Assembly: GCA_930367215.1 (NCBI GenBank)
Contig: OV884059.1
Span: 162,004,511 to 162,068,510, forward strand
Source: Pollenia angustigena
Lineage: Eukaryota > Arthropoda > Insecta > Diptera > Polleniidae
Direction: 5' to 3'
Length of the DNA: 64,000 nucleotides
Of this stretch, positions 44,575 through 56,310 are shown in pieces. The notes under the pieces were generated by a model that was not told where the DNA came from, ran no database searches, and saw only the letters and a program-made list of their open reading frames with translations. The translations under genes and the position numbers were made by a program. The first letter of the stretch is position 1; every line of letters starts with the position of its first letter.

Positions 44575-45519
44575 TAATATTGGATAAACTGGATGCCCTT
44601 GACTAAATTAATTTTACTGACTTTGACATTTAAGCAATTTTACCATAAGATGGAGCCGATACAGAACAAGATACCGATGAAAGCAAATCTTAATCATCTC
44701 GGTCCAACTTTATTATTTACAGAATGTGTTGAAATTACTGCGACACTTATGATCTATTCCAATATGTACTTCAGGTACGATACGAGAAGGACGAACAGAA
44801 AAAGTCCTCTTCGCTCAATCCCCTTAATGAAAAAGGAAGAAAGGGTATCTGTAGATTATAGATTTACAACAAATGGAAACATATTGCTCAAATGATGGAA
44901 TGTTGTCACAATTTCCATCAGTTTCAATGAAATGAGATCATGCCAACGATTCGTTAAAGCAAAGGGTGCTGTAAGTATTTTCCAGCCAAAAGTGTTTTAT
45001 CGATATAATGTGGACATGGAAGGTGCTGATAAGATAGATCGATTAGTTGTAGTCTACCGCTAGCGAATCAGACAAAAGAGATGGTGGTGGCCAATCGTTG
45101 CATATCTCATAGATGCCTCAATCGTTAATGCATGGCTGCTGATGGCGAAGTTACATGCTAATGATCCGTCAAGTACGCCTCTTCTTATTTTTTCCCGAAA
45201 TCGTGTTGCATCCTACCTTGAAAAGTATGATGCCCATCTATAAGATATGATGGCAGAAACCACCTTATTGAATATTCGAAAAATTATAAACGTTGTTGAC
45301 ATTGTAGAAAAAACAAACTTTGTTTGCAGAAAAACTCAAAATGATTTAAAATTAATCATACGCCAATTGTACCTACTGCGCAGTGTCCCTTATAAGGGAC
45401 GGTCCATAACTACAAAACTATAAGTATTTTTTTTATCAAATGTTTTTTAAACGAATAAATCATTTTTATTAATTACTGTTTAAAAATTACTGAGGAAGCT
45501 TCGTCCACTAATGGGTTAA
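44575..45519 (+). pseudogene. piggyBac transposase, C-terminal half, with right terminus
   Basis: Frame-broken transposase: GTIREGRTEK, PLMKKEERVSVDYRFTTNGN, RFVKAKGAVSIFQPKVFYR, then NVDMEGADKIDRLVVVYR (the 'NxxMGGVDxxDR' box holding the last catalytic Asp, here MEGAD), then RQKRWWWPIVAYLIDASIVN, the strongest family signature. At least three frameshifts or stops break it. The element ends with GTCCACTAATGGGTTAA at 45503-45519, a piggyBac terminus (TTAACCC reversed). A hairpin GTCCCTTATAAGGGAC lies about 120 bp inside. No left end was found. Confidence 0.85.
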
Positions 45520-47047
45520 TAAAAGGTTCTTCATGTAATTAAAGAGGAAAACTTTTAAAATAAAAAATAGCATTCAAATTTAAGCTAAAATAATCTTTCA
45601 AAAATAGTATACAGCTTTAATGTTTATACTTCAAACGATGTTTAATATGAAACTTGATTAAAAAAATGTTCTTTCGCTTATTGTTGACGTTGGAGAGATT
45701 GAAAGTCAAGCGTTATAAGGCATATCCAATTTCTCTGTTATTTTTCTCGTCTTTTCTAAAAATTGGTAGTCTTCCATTTGATTTTTTAACAGTTTTAATA
45801 CTTTTAATAGTCTTGTTCAGTTATGGTAAATTTTTGTTCGTCTCAAAAAATCATCTTCATCTGAATCATTGTCCTTAAAGTCTGTACTAAACATTCATAA
45901 AAAACAATTATTCGCTAGCTCGTTGGTTTCAGTTTTTGTTCACTGTGTTTTAAAAACTTGTTAATCAAAGGAAAAGTTTCTGAGTTAAGAAACAATAAAA
46001 GGGTACTTAAAAGGTACCGGGTTGTTTTTTTAACATAAAAGAAAAAAAAAACTTATACTGTGAGAAAACAAATTTTCGATTAATCGACATAAGTAAATCA
46101 AACTATTCGTTAATCGAAAATAAGCTATTTTTAAATTTTCGAACAGTGTTGTGCCCACAATTATTCCATTAATCGAACAACGGTTTATCATTTTAATACC
46201 CTAGTATCTAGGTGCGCACATAAGGGTTAACGGAATTCTTATTTCCAAAAGCACATTCTATCTTATAAGCTCAACACACAAGGTCACGCCTCTGGCCTTT
46301 ATGTACTCATACTTACGAGCAGATAGAACAGAAAAATTCTAAATTTAACCAAAAGCTAAAATAATATAAAAAAAAACTCAGGCTGCATTTGAGAAAAACT
46401 GCAAATTTATTTCTCTTTGTTGTAGAACAAAAATTTTTTTAACACTTTCATTTGAAAAACACATCAACAACAACAACAAAAATAGATAAAAGGAAAACTT
46501 ATTTGATCTAATTTTGTACTTTTGTACTCAAACAAAATCATAAGTCTACATTTTGTATAACAATATTTTTTTTATTTTTTATTTTTTTTGTTTCTTTTTG
46601 ATGAGGCTGCTGGTTCTTGTGATACAAAAAAAAACTTTCTTATTTGCTGCACTCACTACCTTGAATATTAAACATTCTTGGTTAATGTAAAAAATAAAAA
46701 TTATATAAATATCAAAAAAAAAAAAAAATAAAAGAAACAGAAAAAGGAGTAAAATAGCAGATATTAAATTTATAAATCTGTATTAGAAGTATTAAATAAA
46801 AAAAAAACTGAAAAAAGAAGACGACTTATCCCTTCATCTTTTAGACTTTAAATATTTGTAAAGTGTTGCATAAAATGTTTATACATTTTATCCACTTAAA
46901 CCCACTCTTTTATAAATTTCCCGGCATTTTCCTGCATGAGTTCGTAATACATATTTATAAATAAATTGTGTTGTACTCCTAAATGTATGCTATGAAATAT
47001 TTTGTTTGTATGATTGCGGTAGTGTTGTGTACTGTATGAGTTTTATA
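45520..47047. other. No feature recognised (1.5 kb)
   Basis: AT-rich with long T and A runs near 46565 and 46715. On the minus strand 45880-45700 shows a short acidic stretch (DSDEDDF) reminiscent of a piggyBac N-terminus, but too short to call. Small palindromes of ATCGA/TCGAT lie at 46075-46200. Confidence 0.35.
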
Positions 47048-48483
47048 CCCAACAAACGCGAAGTCATACCTTTGATATGAAATGACTTTATCATTTGACA
47101 TCAAATACAATTCTCAAGCGTTTTTCAATTGTTTGATTTAACATTTGAATTCAAATTGATAATGATTTGAAAATAAACATTTGATATCAAATGTTTTATC
47201 GATTTGATGTCAAATATTTGTCAAATGTTCAAATCAAAAAAAACTTGGCAATACCAAAGCGAAAAATAAATCTTATCATTAAAAATGGCGATTAAAGTTA
47301 CAATTTTTACTTTGTGGTTACATGTGTTTTACTATTAAAAACAAATTTTAATATAAAGTGAACAGCTTATTTAAAATAAAAATTATTTGTGAGTAATTAG
47401 ATGGAGAAAGTTTCTTGAACGATCGCGGTGCTACAATCCTCAAAATAAAAGGGAGCCATGTCTTTCGAAAAATTAGAGGACGGAAAGAACATTATTTCAT
47501 CTTCTAGCTATGGTGCCGAATGTTTATCTCACAGTTTATTAAAATAAATAATAAATTTAAATTAAAACAAGTTAGAGTGCTATATTCAGCTGTGCCGAAT
47601 CTTTGATATCCTCCACCGACACTTCGAATGTTTTAGGAGTAATATCTGTATGATGTCTATTTATTATTATAATCTTTGTAAAAACAGACATCTGCATTAA
47701 AATTTGAAGCGGTTTAGACCTATATAAAATTATTGATCGACAATCAGAATCAATTTTAAAAAGTTTGAGTAGAATATCAGTTTAAGATGAACTTAAATGA
47801 TTTTCAAGAGAACAAATTATATAAAAGCCATGGTAAGCTATGAACCAATCATCCCAAATTCTGCAGAACGATTTCTGGTATTAAAAAAATAAATTTCAAT
47901 ACAGCGGTGCAATTAGTTTAAGCGTTTGCAGTAAATTTCAGAAGGCTGCTAAAATGGAATCTAAGGAAAATTATGGACCGTATATCACAAAATTGCATAA
48001 CATTTTTTCTGGCCATATGAAGCTAAACTGGAAGAAAGTTTACCGCGCATTTAATTATTTCACCAGAGTGGGCTTTATATGAGGCCTATGGTAAGTTATG
48101 CACCGATCTTCACCAAATTTCACAGTGTCATTTCTAGTTCTATAAAACTTTGATGTATCAAATTTTGTTATGATAGCGTTATTTTTTACGTTTTTAGGCG
48201 TACTAAGCTGTTTTCCGGGAGTAAGGTTTATATGGGGCCTATGGTAAATGATGGACCGTTCTTCACAAAATTTTAAAGTCTTATTTCTCGTTCAATAAAA
48301 ATGTGATGTACCAAATTTTGTTATGATAGCGTTATTTTTTACGGATTTAGGCGTACTAAACTGTTTTATGGAAGCAGGTTTTATATGGGACCTATGGTTA
48401 ATTATGGACCGATCTTCACGAAACTTAACAGTTTCATTTCTAGTCCTATTTAACTGTGACGTGCCAAAACTTGTTATGATAGC

Positions 48484-48894
48484 CAGCGTTTAAAAAGCTG
48501 CAGTTGAGATAGTAAAAGTCATAAGATTGTGCTGTAACTTCGACATCTTCATTTGTCATTGGACAAAAATAAACCGTTGACTTTACTTCTGATTCATTAA
48601 ATGAAAACAGTCGCAGTGAAGGCAAAAGCAAAAAACAAAAAGTTGTTCGCAACAACGAACATCAGCAGTCGACATGTTCGGAAGTGTTTGGTTTGACCGA
48701 CTTAAACTTACAATAAATCCCGAAGTTAACGAAGATGGGATGTTGTTGTTTTTTTTTTTTTTTTTTTTTTTGTTTTGATTTTGCAGTTTGAAGTGCGTAG
48801 GAACTGCTTCTTATTAACTTAAATTTTTATTTTTATATATTTTTATGGAACAAAAAGCAATTTTTTGATTTTGACTGCAGCTTTTTAAACCCTG
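48484..48894. mobile_element. hAT-type MITE, 8-bp TSD, inside R2
   Basis: Ends CAGCGTTTAAAAAGCTGCAG and (reversed right) CAGGGTTTAAAAAGCTGCAG, with a perfect 8-bp duplication ATGATAGC (48476-48483 and 48895-48902). The duplicated word is part of an R2 unit, which repeats nearby, confirming the empty site. A T-tract of over 20 lies at about 48751. The 69-codon minus open stretch has no known domain. Size 411 bp. Confidence 0.9.
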
Positions 48895-49237
48895 ATGATA
48901 GCATTGTTAGTTAGGGTTTTAGGCTTACTATACTGTTTTCCGGGAGTACGGCTTATATGGGGCCTAGGGTAAATCATGGACGGATCTTCAAGAAATAAAA
49001 CGAACTGTTGCGAAATCTTATATCATTCTGTGCATTTTTCCACCATTTATGTTAGTTTTTGTAACAAAATTATCAATTTTTTTTAGGTGGTGGTTCCACA
49101 TTTTGATTCATAGCTCAGATCCTATTGAACCGATTTTGCTGGATTTCAATCCCAAACTGCTTAGGATAACTACAAGCAATTTGACACCAAGTTTGTTTAT
49201 TTCTTTTGAGTTTTTCGAAAGTGAGCGTGTTTTCAAC

Positions 49238-49275
49238 AGACGGACAGACGGACAGACAGACGGACAGACAGACGG
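49238..49275. repeat. GACA-rich simple repeat in R2
   Basis: Tandem GACGGACA / GACAGACG units inside the R2 copy. Such tracts are common in this repeat class and give the false open frame across it. Confidence 0.7.
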
Positions 49276-49636
49276 ACATGGCTAAATCGACTTAAAATTA
49301 CTCAAGGACCCAGAATATTTATACTTTATAGGGTCTGAGATGAATAATAAAAAAGTTTCACACGGAATGACAAACTTAATATACCCTCTTCACAACTAAT
49401 TGTGGTGGAGGGTATAAAAAATAAAATATTTTTATTTATATTCCACATTGTATTCTAATCCACTTTTGAAAAACATTTGAGAATTACGTTTAAAAGCAAG
49501 TTGAAAATAAAGGCATTTTTCAATATGAAAATAATTTCCCCTTTTTGTTGAGAACGCTATGATTTTCAAATCATTATCAAACGTTTGATTTCAAATCATT
49601 TTCAATTGGAAATCAAACCTCCGTGTTTGTTGGGTA

Positions 49637-50360
49637 GCTGCTTATCTGTTTGGTTGTGTTTGTGTGTACGCAATATTTGTATGCATGAAAAATTTTTTGA
49701 CGTTAACTTTTTAATAAAGTTGAAAATGTGTTATCGTTATAAAAATATTTATACACAAACTGTTTTATCTACACAAAAAAACAAAATTTTACATAAATAT
49801 GTACGTACTTGTTGTTGCTTGATGATAATGATACTTGATGATGATGATGAGATATTTAGGTATATAAATACGAGTGCTTAGAGCAGTTGAGAGTTGTTAA
49901 ACAGCAGGGACTTGTTTAAATAGCGAATTAGAAATCATAACTCTGTAATTAGCCCTAAAGCTTCAAGTTTATGACTTTTTAGTCTTCAAAAAAAATATAA
50001 AAGTAATAGAACAAACTTATTTTACAACACTCGTAATTACTTAGAACCTCTAAAGTGACAATTGCGTTTTCTAGAAATGAGATTTACATTAAAAAGAAAT
50101 GGTTCTCCAAAGAGGGTCTTTAGACCGTTTGGGTTTGTATGTAAAGTCGTGCTGTGTGCTGACACAAAGATTAACTTGGGAAATTTGTCAATTTAGGTAC
50201 ATCAGTTTTTATGAGCAGATAGAACCTGATCAAACTATTGCATGTAACTAATAGTTATTTTGGTCAAGGTCAGAATATGCCATCAGGTATTTATTCAACT
50301 TTACTTTTTGCAAGTGTTTGAAAATACTTTAAAACAGTGCCCTCTTTTTGTAGTCCAGTG
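49637..50360. other. No feature recognised
   Basis: A GATGATAATGATACTTGATG simple tract is near 49820. No element ends or coding signal. Confidence 0.35.
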
Positions 50361-50361
50361 C

Positions 50362-51045
50362 CCATGATCTGTAACTCTCGCGTCAAGAAACTTTTCGATT
50401 GAAATGTGTGAAATGAAACAAAAATACCATATATTGAAACAAACAGCGGTTTTTCTCACAAAACTGTGTCTGTAATTACTCGCGAATTTACAGGAAAAGT
50501 GTGTCTGTAAAATTCCAGTCGGAAAGTTTCCGCTTTGAACTGTCAAATAAACACCCGAATAAAAATGGGGCGAGAAAAAATTTAAATACTAAAAAACAAT
50601 AAAATGCAAAATGCGAAGAATAATACAAATAATATTTTGTTCTTGGCACATTTTTTCATTGTTTAATTATTTTGTTTTTAATATTTTTATAAAATAATTC
50701 GAATGTTTTCAAAGCTCGCTTGCAAAAAACTAATTATTTGGTGTAGCCGACGGTTGTTTTTCGCCACCGTCGTTGAAACTTATTCAATTTAAGTAAATTT
50801 TGGTAGCCGTCAGACCTACATATGTGTGACTGGCGTTCTTAACGCTTGTAATGTCACATCGGCTTCGAGTGGAATGTTATGACATTTAGAACGTAACGAC
50901 GTAATCTCTTTTGATAGTTTTCGACATGAGTTACAGACACACTTTTTCCTCGCTTTTCGAGAAACGATGGAATATTTTGTTTCACTTATTTTCGAAGCGA
51001 GAAGTTCTCACTAAAGTTACAAAACATGGGTACAGATCAAGCACT
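50362..51045. mobile_element. Possible decayed inverted-repeat element
   Basis: Near the left, GTGAAATGAAACAAAAATAC, then CTGTGTCTGTAATTACTCGC; near the right, reversed, AAGTGAAACAAAATATTCCA, then AAGTGTGTCTGTAACTC. The extreme ends CAGTGCCCATGATCTGTA and (reversed) CAGTGCTTGATCTGTACCCA are similar but shuffled. No duplication flanks it. Confidence 0.4.
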
Positions 51046-51500
51046 GTGTGACCTCTACTTGTTTGCATCAATTTATAAATCTTTGGTTTTGAAACGGCCC
51101 CTGAGAGTTGTTTCTAAGCGTCTTGAGGTAAACCTGCCTCTTGGCGTAGCACTTTCATAAGAGCCAATACCTTGAAGTTGCCACTTTCAAGATCACAGCT
51201 GACCTCAGTCGTGTCTCGTACAATTGGATTGTGTGGCCTCCAGGGAGTAAGAAACCTTTGGGGCACACGTGGTAGTTATGGTTATGCTGGCAGAGAAATT
51301 TTAAAATGCAGTGTTGGAGGTTGCTTTTGAACGTAACTTAGAATAAAGTTCGGCCTGCTATCGCAGGTCCTTGTATTTTGCAATGGAGGTTGAACACGAA
51401 CAATTTCTAAGCAAGAGCTATTGTTCCCTGTATACCGGTGTGAACTGGCGATAGTGGAGGCATTGTGTATGTTCGTTGTTTAGACTATCGTAAGACTAGG
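51046..51500. other. GC-richer unassigned segment
   Basis: Noticeably richer in G+C than its surroundings (for example GTGGCCTCCAGGGAGTAAGA, GGCCTGCTATCGCAGG with a 5-bp stem, TACCGGTGTGAACTGGCG). The words CAGTGTTGGAGGTTGC and TGCAATGGAGGTTGAA are near-repeats about 80 bp apart. No frame stays open for long. It could be an old TE untranslated region or a remnant of a structured RNA. It is followed by a T-tract of about 19. Confidence 0.35.
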
Positions 51501-51842
51501 CCCGAACTTTAAACTAACTTTTTTTTTTTTTTTTTTTGGAATATGCTCCCCTAGAGTCAAAGGTATTCAAATTGGCTTATTTTCCGCTTGGTCTTAAAAG
51601 ATGAGTTATTCTTTTTGACCAAAACTCATTATTTTTATAATGTAAAACGTGCAATATTTGTCCTACTAGAACACAAAGATAGTGTTAATAACTTACTGTT
51701 GGGGGTGTGTGAAAAAGATTATGTTTTTAGTGAACTCTTGAAGCAGAAATTCAAAAAAATCTTTTGCTACTGAGGAAATGAGTCCAAATTGTCTAAAGTG
51801 GAGACATCAAAAAATACATTGTAAAAACTTTCTATAGATCCA

Positions 51843-52297
51843 ATTAACAAGATTTTCTTTGTCGTCCTTAATTCCCAATTTTTATTCTTGTTTTTGATAT
51901 TGTTACAAGTAAAACTGTTGCTTATAATCAGCTATGGGCAAATGCAAAATGAAAATGGAAAAAGAGCGAACGATGTGTATACATACACAAAAAACAAAGA
52001 GCAAAAGAGCATAAAACCAACAAATGCAAACGTAAACAAACCAATACAATGCCACACATACAAAGCTTTCAATGTTGTGGTGCCCATACTTGCTTATAAT
52101 TCTTATTCGCTTAACAGTTTTATTTGCTTAATATCTTTAGTTTTTCTTAAATCTTTGGATGACGTTTCCTGATGATCTGGCCTAAGCAACCAGAGAAATG
52201 CGCATAGGAATAACTTATCCCAGCAACAATAAATTTCAGTGTTTTTATCAAGAATAAAAATTAATAATTAAGCACGACAAACTAAATTTGTTAATTA
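51843..52297. mobile_element. L-family long-TIR element
   Basis: Ends AATTAACAAGATTTTCTTTG and (reversed right) AATTAACAAATTTAGTTTGT, then GTCGTGCTTAATT. Symmetry extends about 50 bp to TTTTTATTCTTG. It matches 15186-15440 throughout and carries a nested 164-bp hAT-type MITE. Without it the element is about 283 bp. Non-coding. Confidence 0.8.
51929..52092. mobile_element. hAT-type MITE, 8-bp TSD, inside L element
   Basis: Ends CAGCTATGGGCA and (reversed right) CAAGTATGGGCA, perfect duplication CTTATAAT at 51921-51928 and 52093-52100. The empty site is present in the 15.2-kb L copy. Size 164 bp. Much of its body is simple ACAAA/AGCAAA sequence. Confidence 0.9.
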
Positions 52298-52301
52298 GAA
52301 A

Positions 52302-52683
52302 AAATTAAAATCATTTACTGCTCTTATCTGTAATCATTTTTTTTTTATTCTGTGTGCTCTGTTGATGTTCGTTGCGATTAAATGAATTTTGTTGTAAAAT
52401 TTATTACTTAAAATTTTATTAAAAGACAGGATTAGAGTATTAGTTGTTGTCAAAATATTTAGACATACATATTTATAACAAAGACAAACAAACACACATA
52501 CATACATTATATGCATACAAATGTTTTATGATTATTACAAGTTAAAAAAAGCATATTTGTACATACATTTATAAATGCAAGTTACTAAATTAGAAATTAA
52601 ATTGCAATTAAAGATTTGAAAAAAAAATAATGAAAAAAAAGCTATACTTTGTGTACGTAAAAGATTGAGTCCAACTTAAATGA
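52302..52683. other. No feature recognised
   Basis: AT-rich spacer between the L element and the Penelope fragment. Confidence 0.35.
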
Positions 52684-53205
52684 GAGTGGAATTTAAAGCA
52701 TTTAGTATTGAAAAAATCATTGAGAAAATTAAAAAACAAGGATAATTATGAATTAGCTCTACGAACAAATGACACAATTAACAAACTTTTTAGCAATACT
52801 AAATCGAGATTAGCAAAAGAAGACAAATCCAACTTGGTGTATAAAATAACGTTGAAAGGTGACAAGTCCAATGTATGCCAAAGGACATATGTTGGCACAA
52901 CAAAATCAAAATTAAAAACTAGGATGGCATCACACAAATCGGATTTAAAGGCAGTAAATAAACCACTGGAACAAAAAACAGCACTTGCAGCCCACTGTAC
53001 ATTGAGTGGACATCAACCAGATTTTGAAAATGTACAAATATTAGTACAAGAGAATAATTACAACAGAAGGTATACACTTGAAATGCTGCACATTATAAAC
53101 GAACCAGAAGAGATGAAATTAAACTACAAGAGAGACACTGAGAACGTAGCACAGATATTTAAACACACGATAAACAAATATAAATATAATGGACTATCAA
53201 AATGA
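52684..53205 (+). pseudogene. Penelope-like element, GIY-YIG endonuclease domain (copy A)
   Basis: An open frame from just after a TGA (52681) to 53205. It has no ATG, so it is the 3' part of a longer Penelope reading frame. Counting from the TTG at 52708: LVYKI (43-47) and YVGTT (61-65) form the GIY-YIG core. KTRMASHKSD brings the conserved Arg (72) and a His (76), and LAAHC..SGH follows (93-102). RYTLEMLHII (121-130) contains the Glu expected to bind metal (125). All key positions I can name look intact. The domain nicks DNA during retrotransposition of endonuclease-bearing Penelope elements. No reverse transcriptase is attached. Compare the longer copy B at 56719-63718. Confidence 0.9.
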
Positions 53206-53460
53206 CAGTTGCAATCAAAACCTTATAGTGCAAGTGACAACAAAACTTTTAACTTAGTTTTTTATATAAATAAGTATGTTTTTATTGTTATTTATAACTT
53301 AAAAAAAAATTTTTTGTGTTTTTTCTATGCGATAAAATTTGTTTATATATATTTTTGAATAGATCCCCTGAAGATGGGCAACGGAGTTGCCTCGAAATAT
53401 TGGGTATAAAAATATGGATGATTAAAATTAAAAAAGTTTTTTAATTTACAATAAATGACC
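53206..53460 (+). other. Penelope 3' untranslated region (copy A)
   Basis: The segment near 53362-53400 (GAAGATGGGCAACGGAGTTG, then CCTCGAAATATTGGGTATAA) is like the conserved word before the end of Penelope elements. Copy B has GACGAAGTTAACCGAAATAT, then CGGAGAAAATAAA, at 63761-63793. The exact 3' end is not determined. Confidence 0.55.
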
Positions 53461-53696
53461 TCAAGCCAAACAAAATATAAACCACAACAACAAAAAAGGT
53501 CAACAATACATACTGGTAACAAAAACAATTTAATTTTGAAATTTTGTTTTAAATATTAGTTAAACGAGTTACTTTTTGCACTCGCGTTCTTAAAACATGC
53601 AGTTAGTTGCATTTCATTACTAACTGGGTAAATGTTTGACATTATCATGGATATTGCATAATATTTTATGATTTTGAAAATACTATATTTTTGTTG

Positions 53697-54135
53697 GGAA
53701 CAGCACTCAGAGCATGATCCCTACTAATGCATTGCATTGTATTGGAACTTGGAAAATAGATTTTGGGAAGGAGGATAGAGGGACTAGTGTTTCTAAACAT
53801 TTGACTACAACTTATTCATGTTGTAAGTGAGAGGGAAGATTGCAGCAGAATGCTTATCCCACAAACGAAAAGGCCGGCCAAGAAATGAGTTTTCCCTGTA
53901 ATGCGTTGTACGATGCACCGGCCAATCGACCACGAAAGAATGGGCCCTTGAGGAATAACTTGTATTACCAACAAACGTACGGGTTTCGAGAACCAGAACC
54001 CAAATTTTGTCAGAACACATTCCATTGTAGTAATGATAACAAAGGCAAATACAACCCACATTGCGACGGTGCTGAAGGCAGTCAATAGAATTGGATACCT
54101 TACTGTCACCAATGAGCCCTTCGCGCTCTCCAGCA
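53697..54135 (-). mobile_element. Non-LTR retrotransposon 3' part, copy 2
   Basis: Minus strand: CLQHRRNVGCICLCYHYYNG, MCSDKIW, ETRTFVGNTSYSSRAHSFVV, DWPVHRTTHYRENSFLGRPF, then RLWDKHSAAIFPLTYNM. It is the same family as 13671-14650, covering only the C-terminal region after the reverse transcriptase plus the 3' untranslated region (TTTTCCAAGTTCCAATACAA, reversed). It has a frame change at its upstream edge. The 3' boundary agrees with copy 1. Confidence 0.85.
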
Positions 54136-54950
54136 CGTGGTCTAGGAGATCCAAATTAGACCAGGCTTGCCAGTTTAGCACTTTTAGTGCTAGATTTAGC
54201 ACATTTTTTCTTGCATTTTACATTTTTTCTTGGCACTAAGAATTTCGAAAAAAGTGCTAAGTGCTACTTAAGCACATTTTAATAATTATTTATCACATTG
54301 TTTTTAGATTCCCAAAACTACTTAAAAAGTCTCCTAACCAATTCAAGAAAAGTATCAATTCTTATAACTTTAACTTCTTACAATTTTTGCAAATAGGAAA
54401 AATTCCATAGCATAGTCGAATAGAGCATATTCTTTTTTTTAAATCACATAAAAATTGTCGCATCAAACGAAATTGACTTTTTAATTTATCATTCAATTTG
54501 AATAAATGTTATTTGTGAAAAGTTGTTTAAAAAACTGATATACATAAGTGTGAAATGGAATACTTAAATGAATTGGTCAAAGCTTTTAAGTACCTCTAAG
54601 AAATATTATTTTCCCTATAATAAAGTTAGAGCAATGCCGGCACTCAGTAATGCTCGTTGAAATTCTGCCACTTTCCATCGAGCCTTCTAACAAAATTTGG
54701 CAACAAAACAGGTATGAGTAATGCTGCAAAACTCATCCGGTTAGAAGAGCCCTTTACACTTTCAAAATATGTGAACAGAAACGATGTCGGGAAAAATTTT
54801 CTTGCAGACAGGACATAACATAAATTTTAGAATAAGATTTTATTTAGTATTCTTATTTCATATAATCGTGTCTTTTTTATATCTTTTATTTTGCTTAAAC
54901 AGCCAATGTCTAAGTTTACCCAAAACAGCTTCATAAGGGTTTAGCTACAC
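54136..54950. other. Possible hAT end at 54160, otherwise unassigned
   Basis: CAGGCTTGCCAGTTTAGCAC at about 54164 followed by repeated TAGCAC/GTGCTA words to 54285 resembles a hAT left end (compare the TTGGCA/AGCACTAA words in 433-1177). No matching right end or duplication was found. Confidence 0.35.
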
Positions 54951-55320
54951 GCAGAAAAAAAATATGGTCGGAGGTAAACATATTTTAAGAGCAACACACT
55001 GTGGTTTGATTTAAACAATGTTTATGTTTGCACGTAACCATACAATGTTTAAATATATGTTAAATATGGTTAACAATAACATTAATTTGCCCAAAGTCGA
55101 CAATAATATGGTCAAAATTAACCATAATTTGCTCAAAATTAACCATATTTTGGTCAATATTAACCATAATAATGGTCAGCATTTACCATAATATGTTCAA
55201 TATTAACAATAATATAGTAAAAATGTTCCCTTATATTAGACAAAAGTAACCATATTATGGTCGGAATTAAAAATTATATGGCCAATGTAAGCCATATTAT
55301 GGCTATTTATTTCAGCCATT
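54951..55320. repeat. M repeat with AACCATATTATGGTCAAAAT minisatellite
   Basis: Starts ACACGCAGAAAAAAAATATG and consists of 12 or more diverged units of roughly 22-28 bp, each with 'TAACCATAATATGGTCAAAA'. The same start and the ATAATATGGTTGTCGGTGAC word occur in the cores of both FB-B elements (35441-35590 and 57042-57205). Its right edge is R1. Confidence 0.75.
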
Positions 55321-55323
55321 TTT

Positions 55324-56310
55324 ATACACACACCACAATAGTGGAGTGGGTATTATGCATTTGTGCATTTGTGCATGTGTGTAACACCTTAAAATATTGG
55401 TCCTAGACTCAACTTAAAGTACACCGATCAGCTCAGAATCACTTTCCGAGTCGAACTAACGATGTCCGTCCGGCTGGCTGGCCATGTAACCTTGTGCGCA
55501 AAGTACAGGTCGCAATTTTGGAGATAATTTGATAAAAATGTGGGACATAGATTTTGGCACAAGAGCCAAGCCTATTGAAAATGGGCCGAATCGTAGGGCC
55601 ACGAGGAAAGATAAGGAGAAATTTCTTGCTCTCAGAAACTATCAAACCGGTTTTAATGAAATTTAAAACATAGATAGAACCATATCTATATGGAAAATAT
55701 TGGTCCTAGATCCACCTTAAAGTATACCGATCGACTCTGAATCACTTTCTGAGTCGAACTGGCTGGCTGACTGGCTGGCTGTCGATGTAACCTTGTGCGC
55801 AAAGTACAGGTCGCAATTTTGGAGATAATTTAATAAACATTTTGGACATAGATTCTTATTGGCACAAGGACCAAGGCTATTGAAAATTGGCCGAATCGTA
55901 GGGTCATGAGGGAAGATAAGGGGAAATTTATTCCTCTCAGAAACTATCAAACCTGTTTTAGTGAAATTTAAAACATAGATAGAAACATATCTATATGGAC
56001 ACAAAAGGTATGCATTTTTTAAAAAATAGGACCACGAGGGGAATAGGGACAATTTCTGCCTCTCAAACCGATTATAATGAAATTTAAAAAATAGATAGAT
56101 CCATATCTATATGGACACATAAGCTATACAGTTTTTCAAAAATAGGACCACAACGGGAGGTAGGGGTCAATTTCTGCCTGTCACAAACTTTCAAACCGAT
56201 TTTAATGAAGTTTATATTATATGGACACATAAGCGTGATGTGTTTTTTCAAATACTGTGGTGCTGGGTATCATATAGTCGGGCTTGACCGACTATACTTT
56301 CTTACTTGTT
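55324..56310 (+). repeat. R1 dispersed repeat, copy 4, internally duplicated
   Basis: The whole block from GGTCCTAGACTCAACTTAAA through GGAGATAATTTGATAAA is repeated (55400-55560 and 55704-55860), making this the longest R1. It ends TATACTTTCTTACTTGTTTC. Confidence 0.85.

Larger units (their letters stand above)
47563..49420 (-). repeat. R2 dispersed repeat, copy 3, inside Y
   Basis: Reversed R2: starts AAGTTAGAGTGCTATATTCA, then GCTGTGCCGAATC; ends GTGGTGGAGGGTATAAAA. It contains about four diverged units of roughly 120 bp, each with TTGTTATGATAGCGTTATTT, GGCGTACTAA and TATATGGGGCCTATGGTAAA, and a hAT-type MITE in one unit. About 1.44 kb without the MITE, the longest R2 here. Confidence 0.8.
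47048..49634 (+). mobile_element. Element Y (CCCAACAAACGCG ends, TSD TA)
   Basis: Ends CCCAACAAACGCGAAG and CGTGTTTGTTGGG, TA flanks at 47046-47047 and 49635-49636. Subterminal regions are rich in TTTGATATCAAATG-type words on both strands. An R2 copy (47563-49420) sits inside; without it Y is about 729 bp. A partial second copy is at 32330-32756. Non-coding. Confidence 0.85.

Noticed and set aside
52684..53205. Free-standing homing endonuclease (GIY-YIG)
   Set aside because: There is no intron or intein context, the frame lacks a start, and the same domain at 61956-62742 is joined in frame to a Penelope reverse transcriptase.
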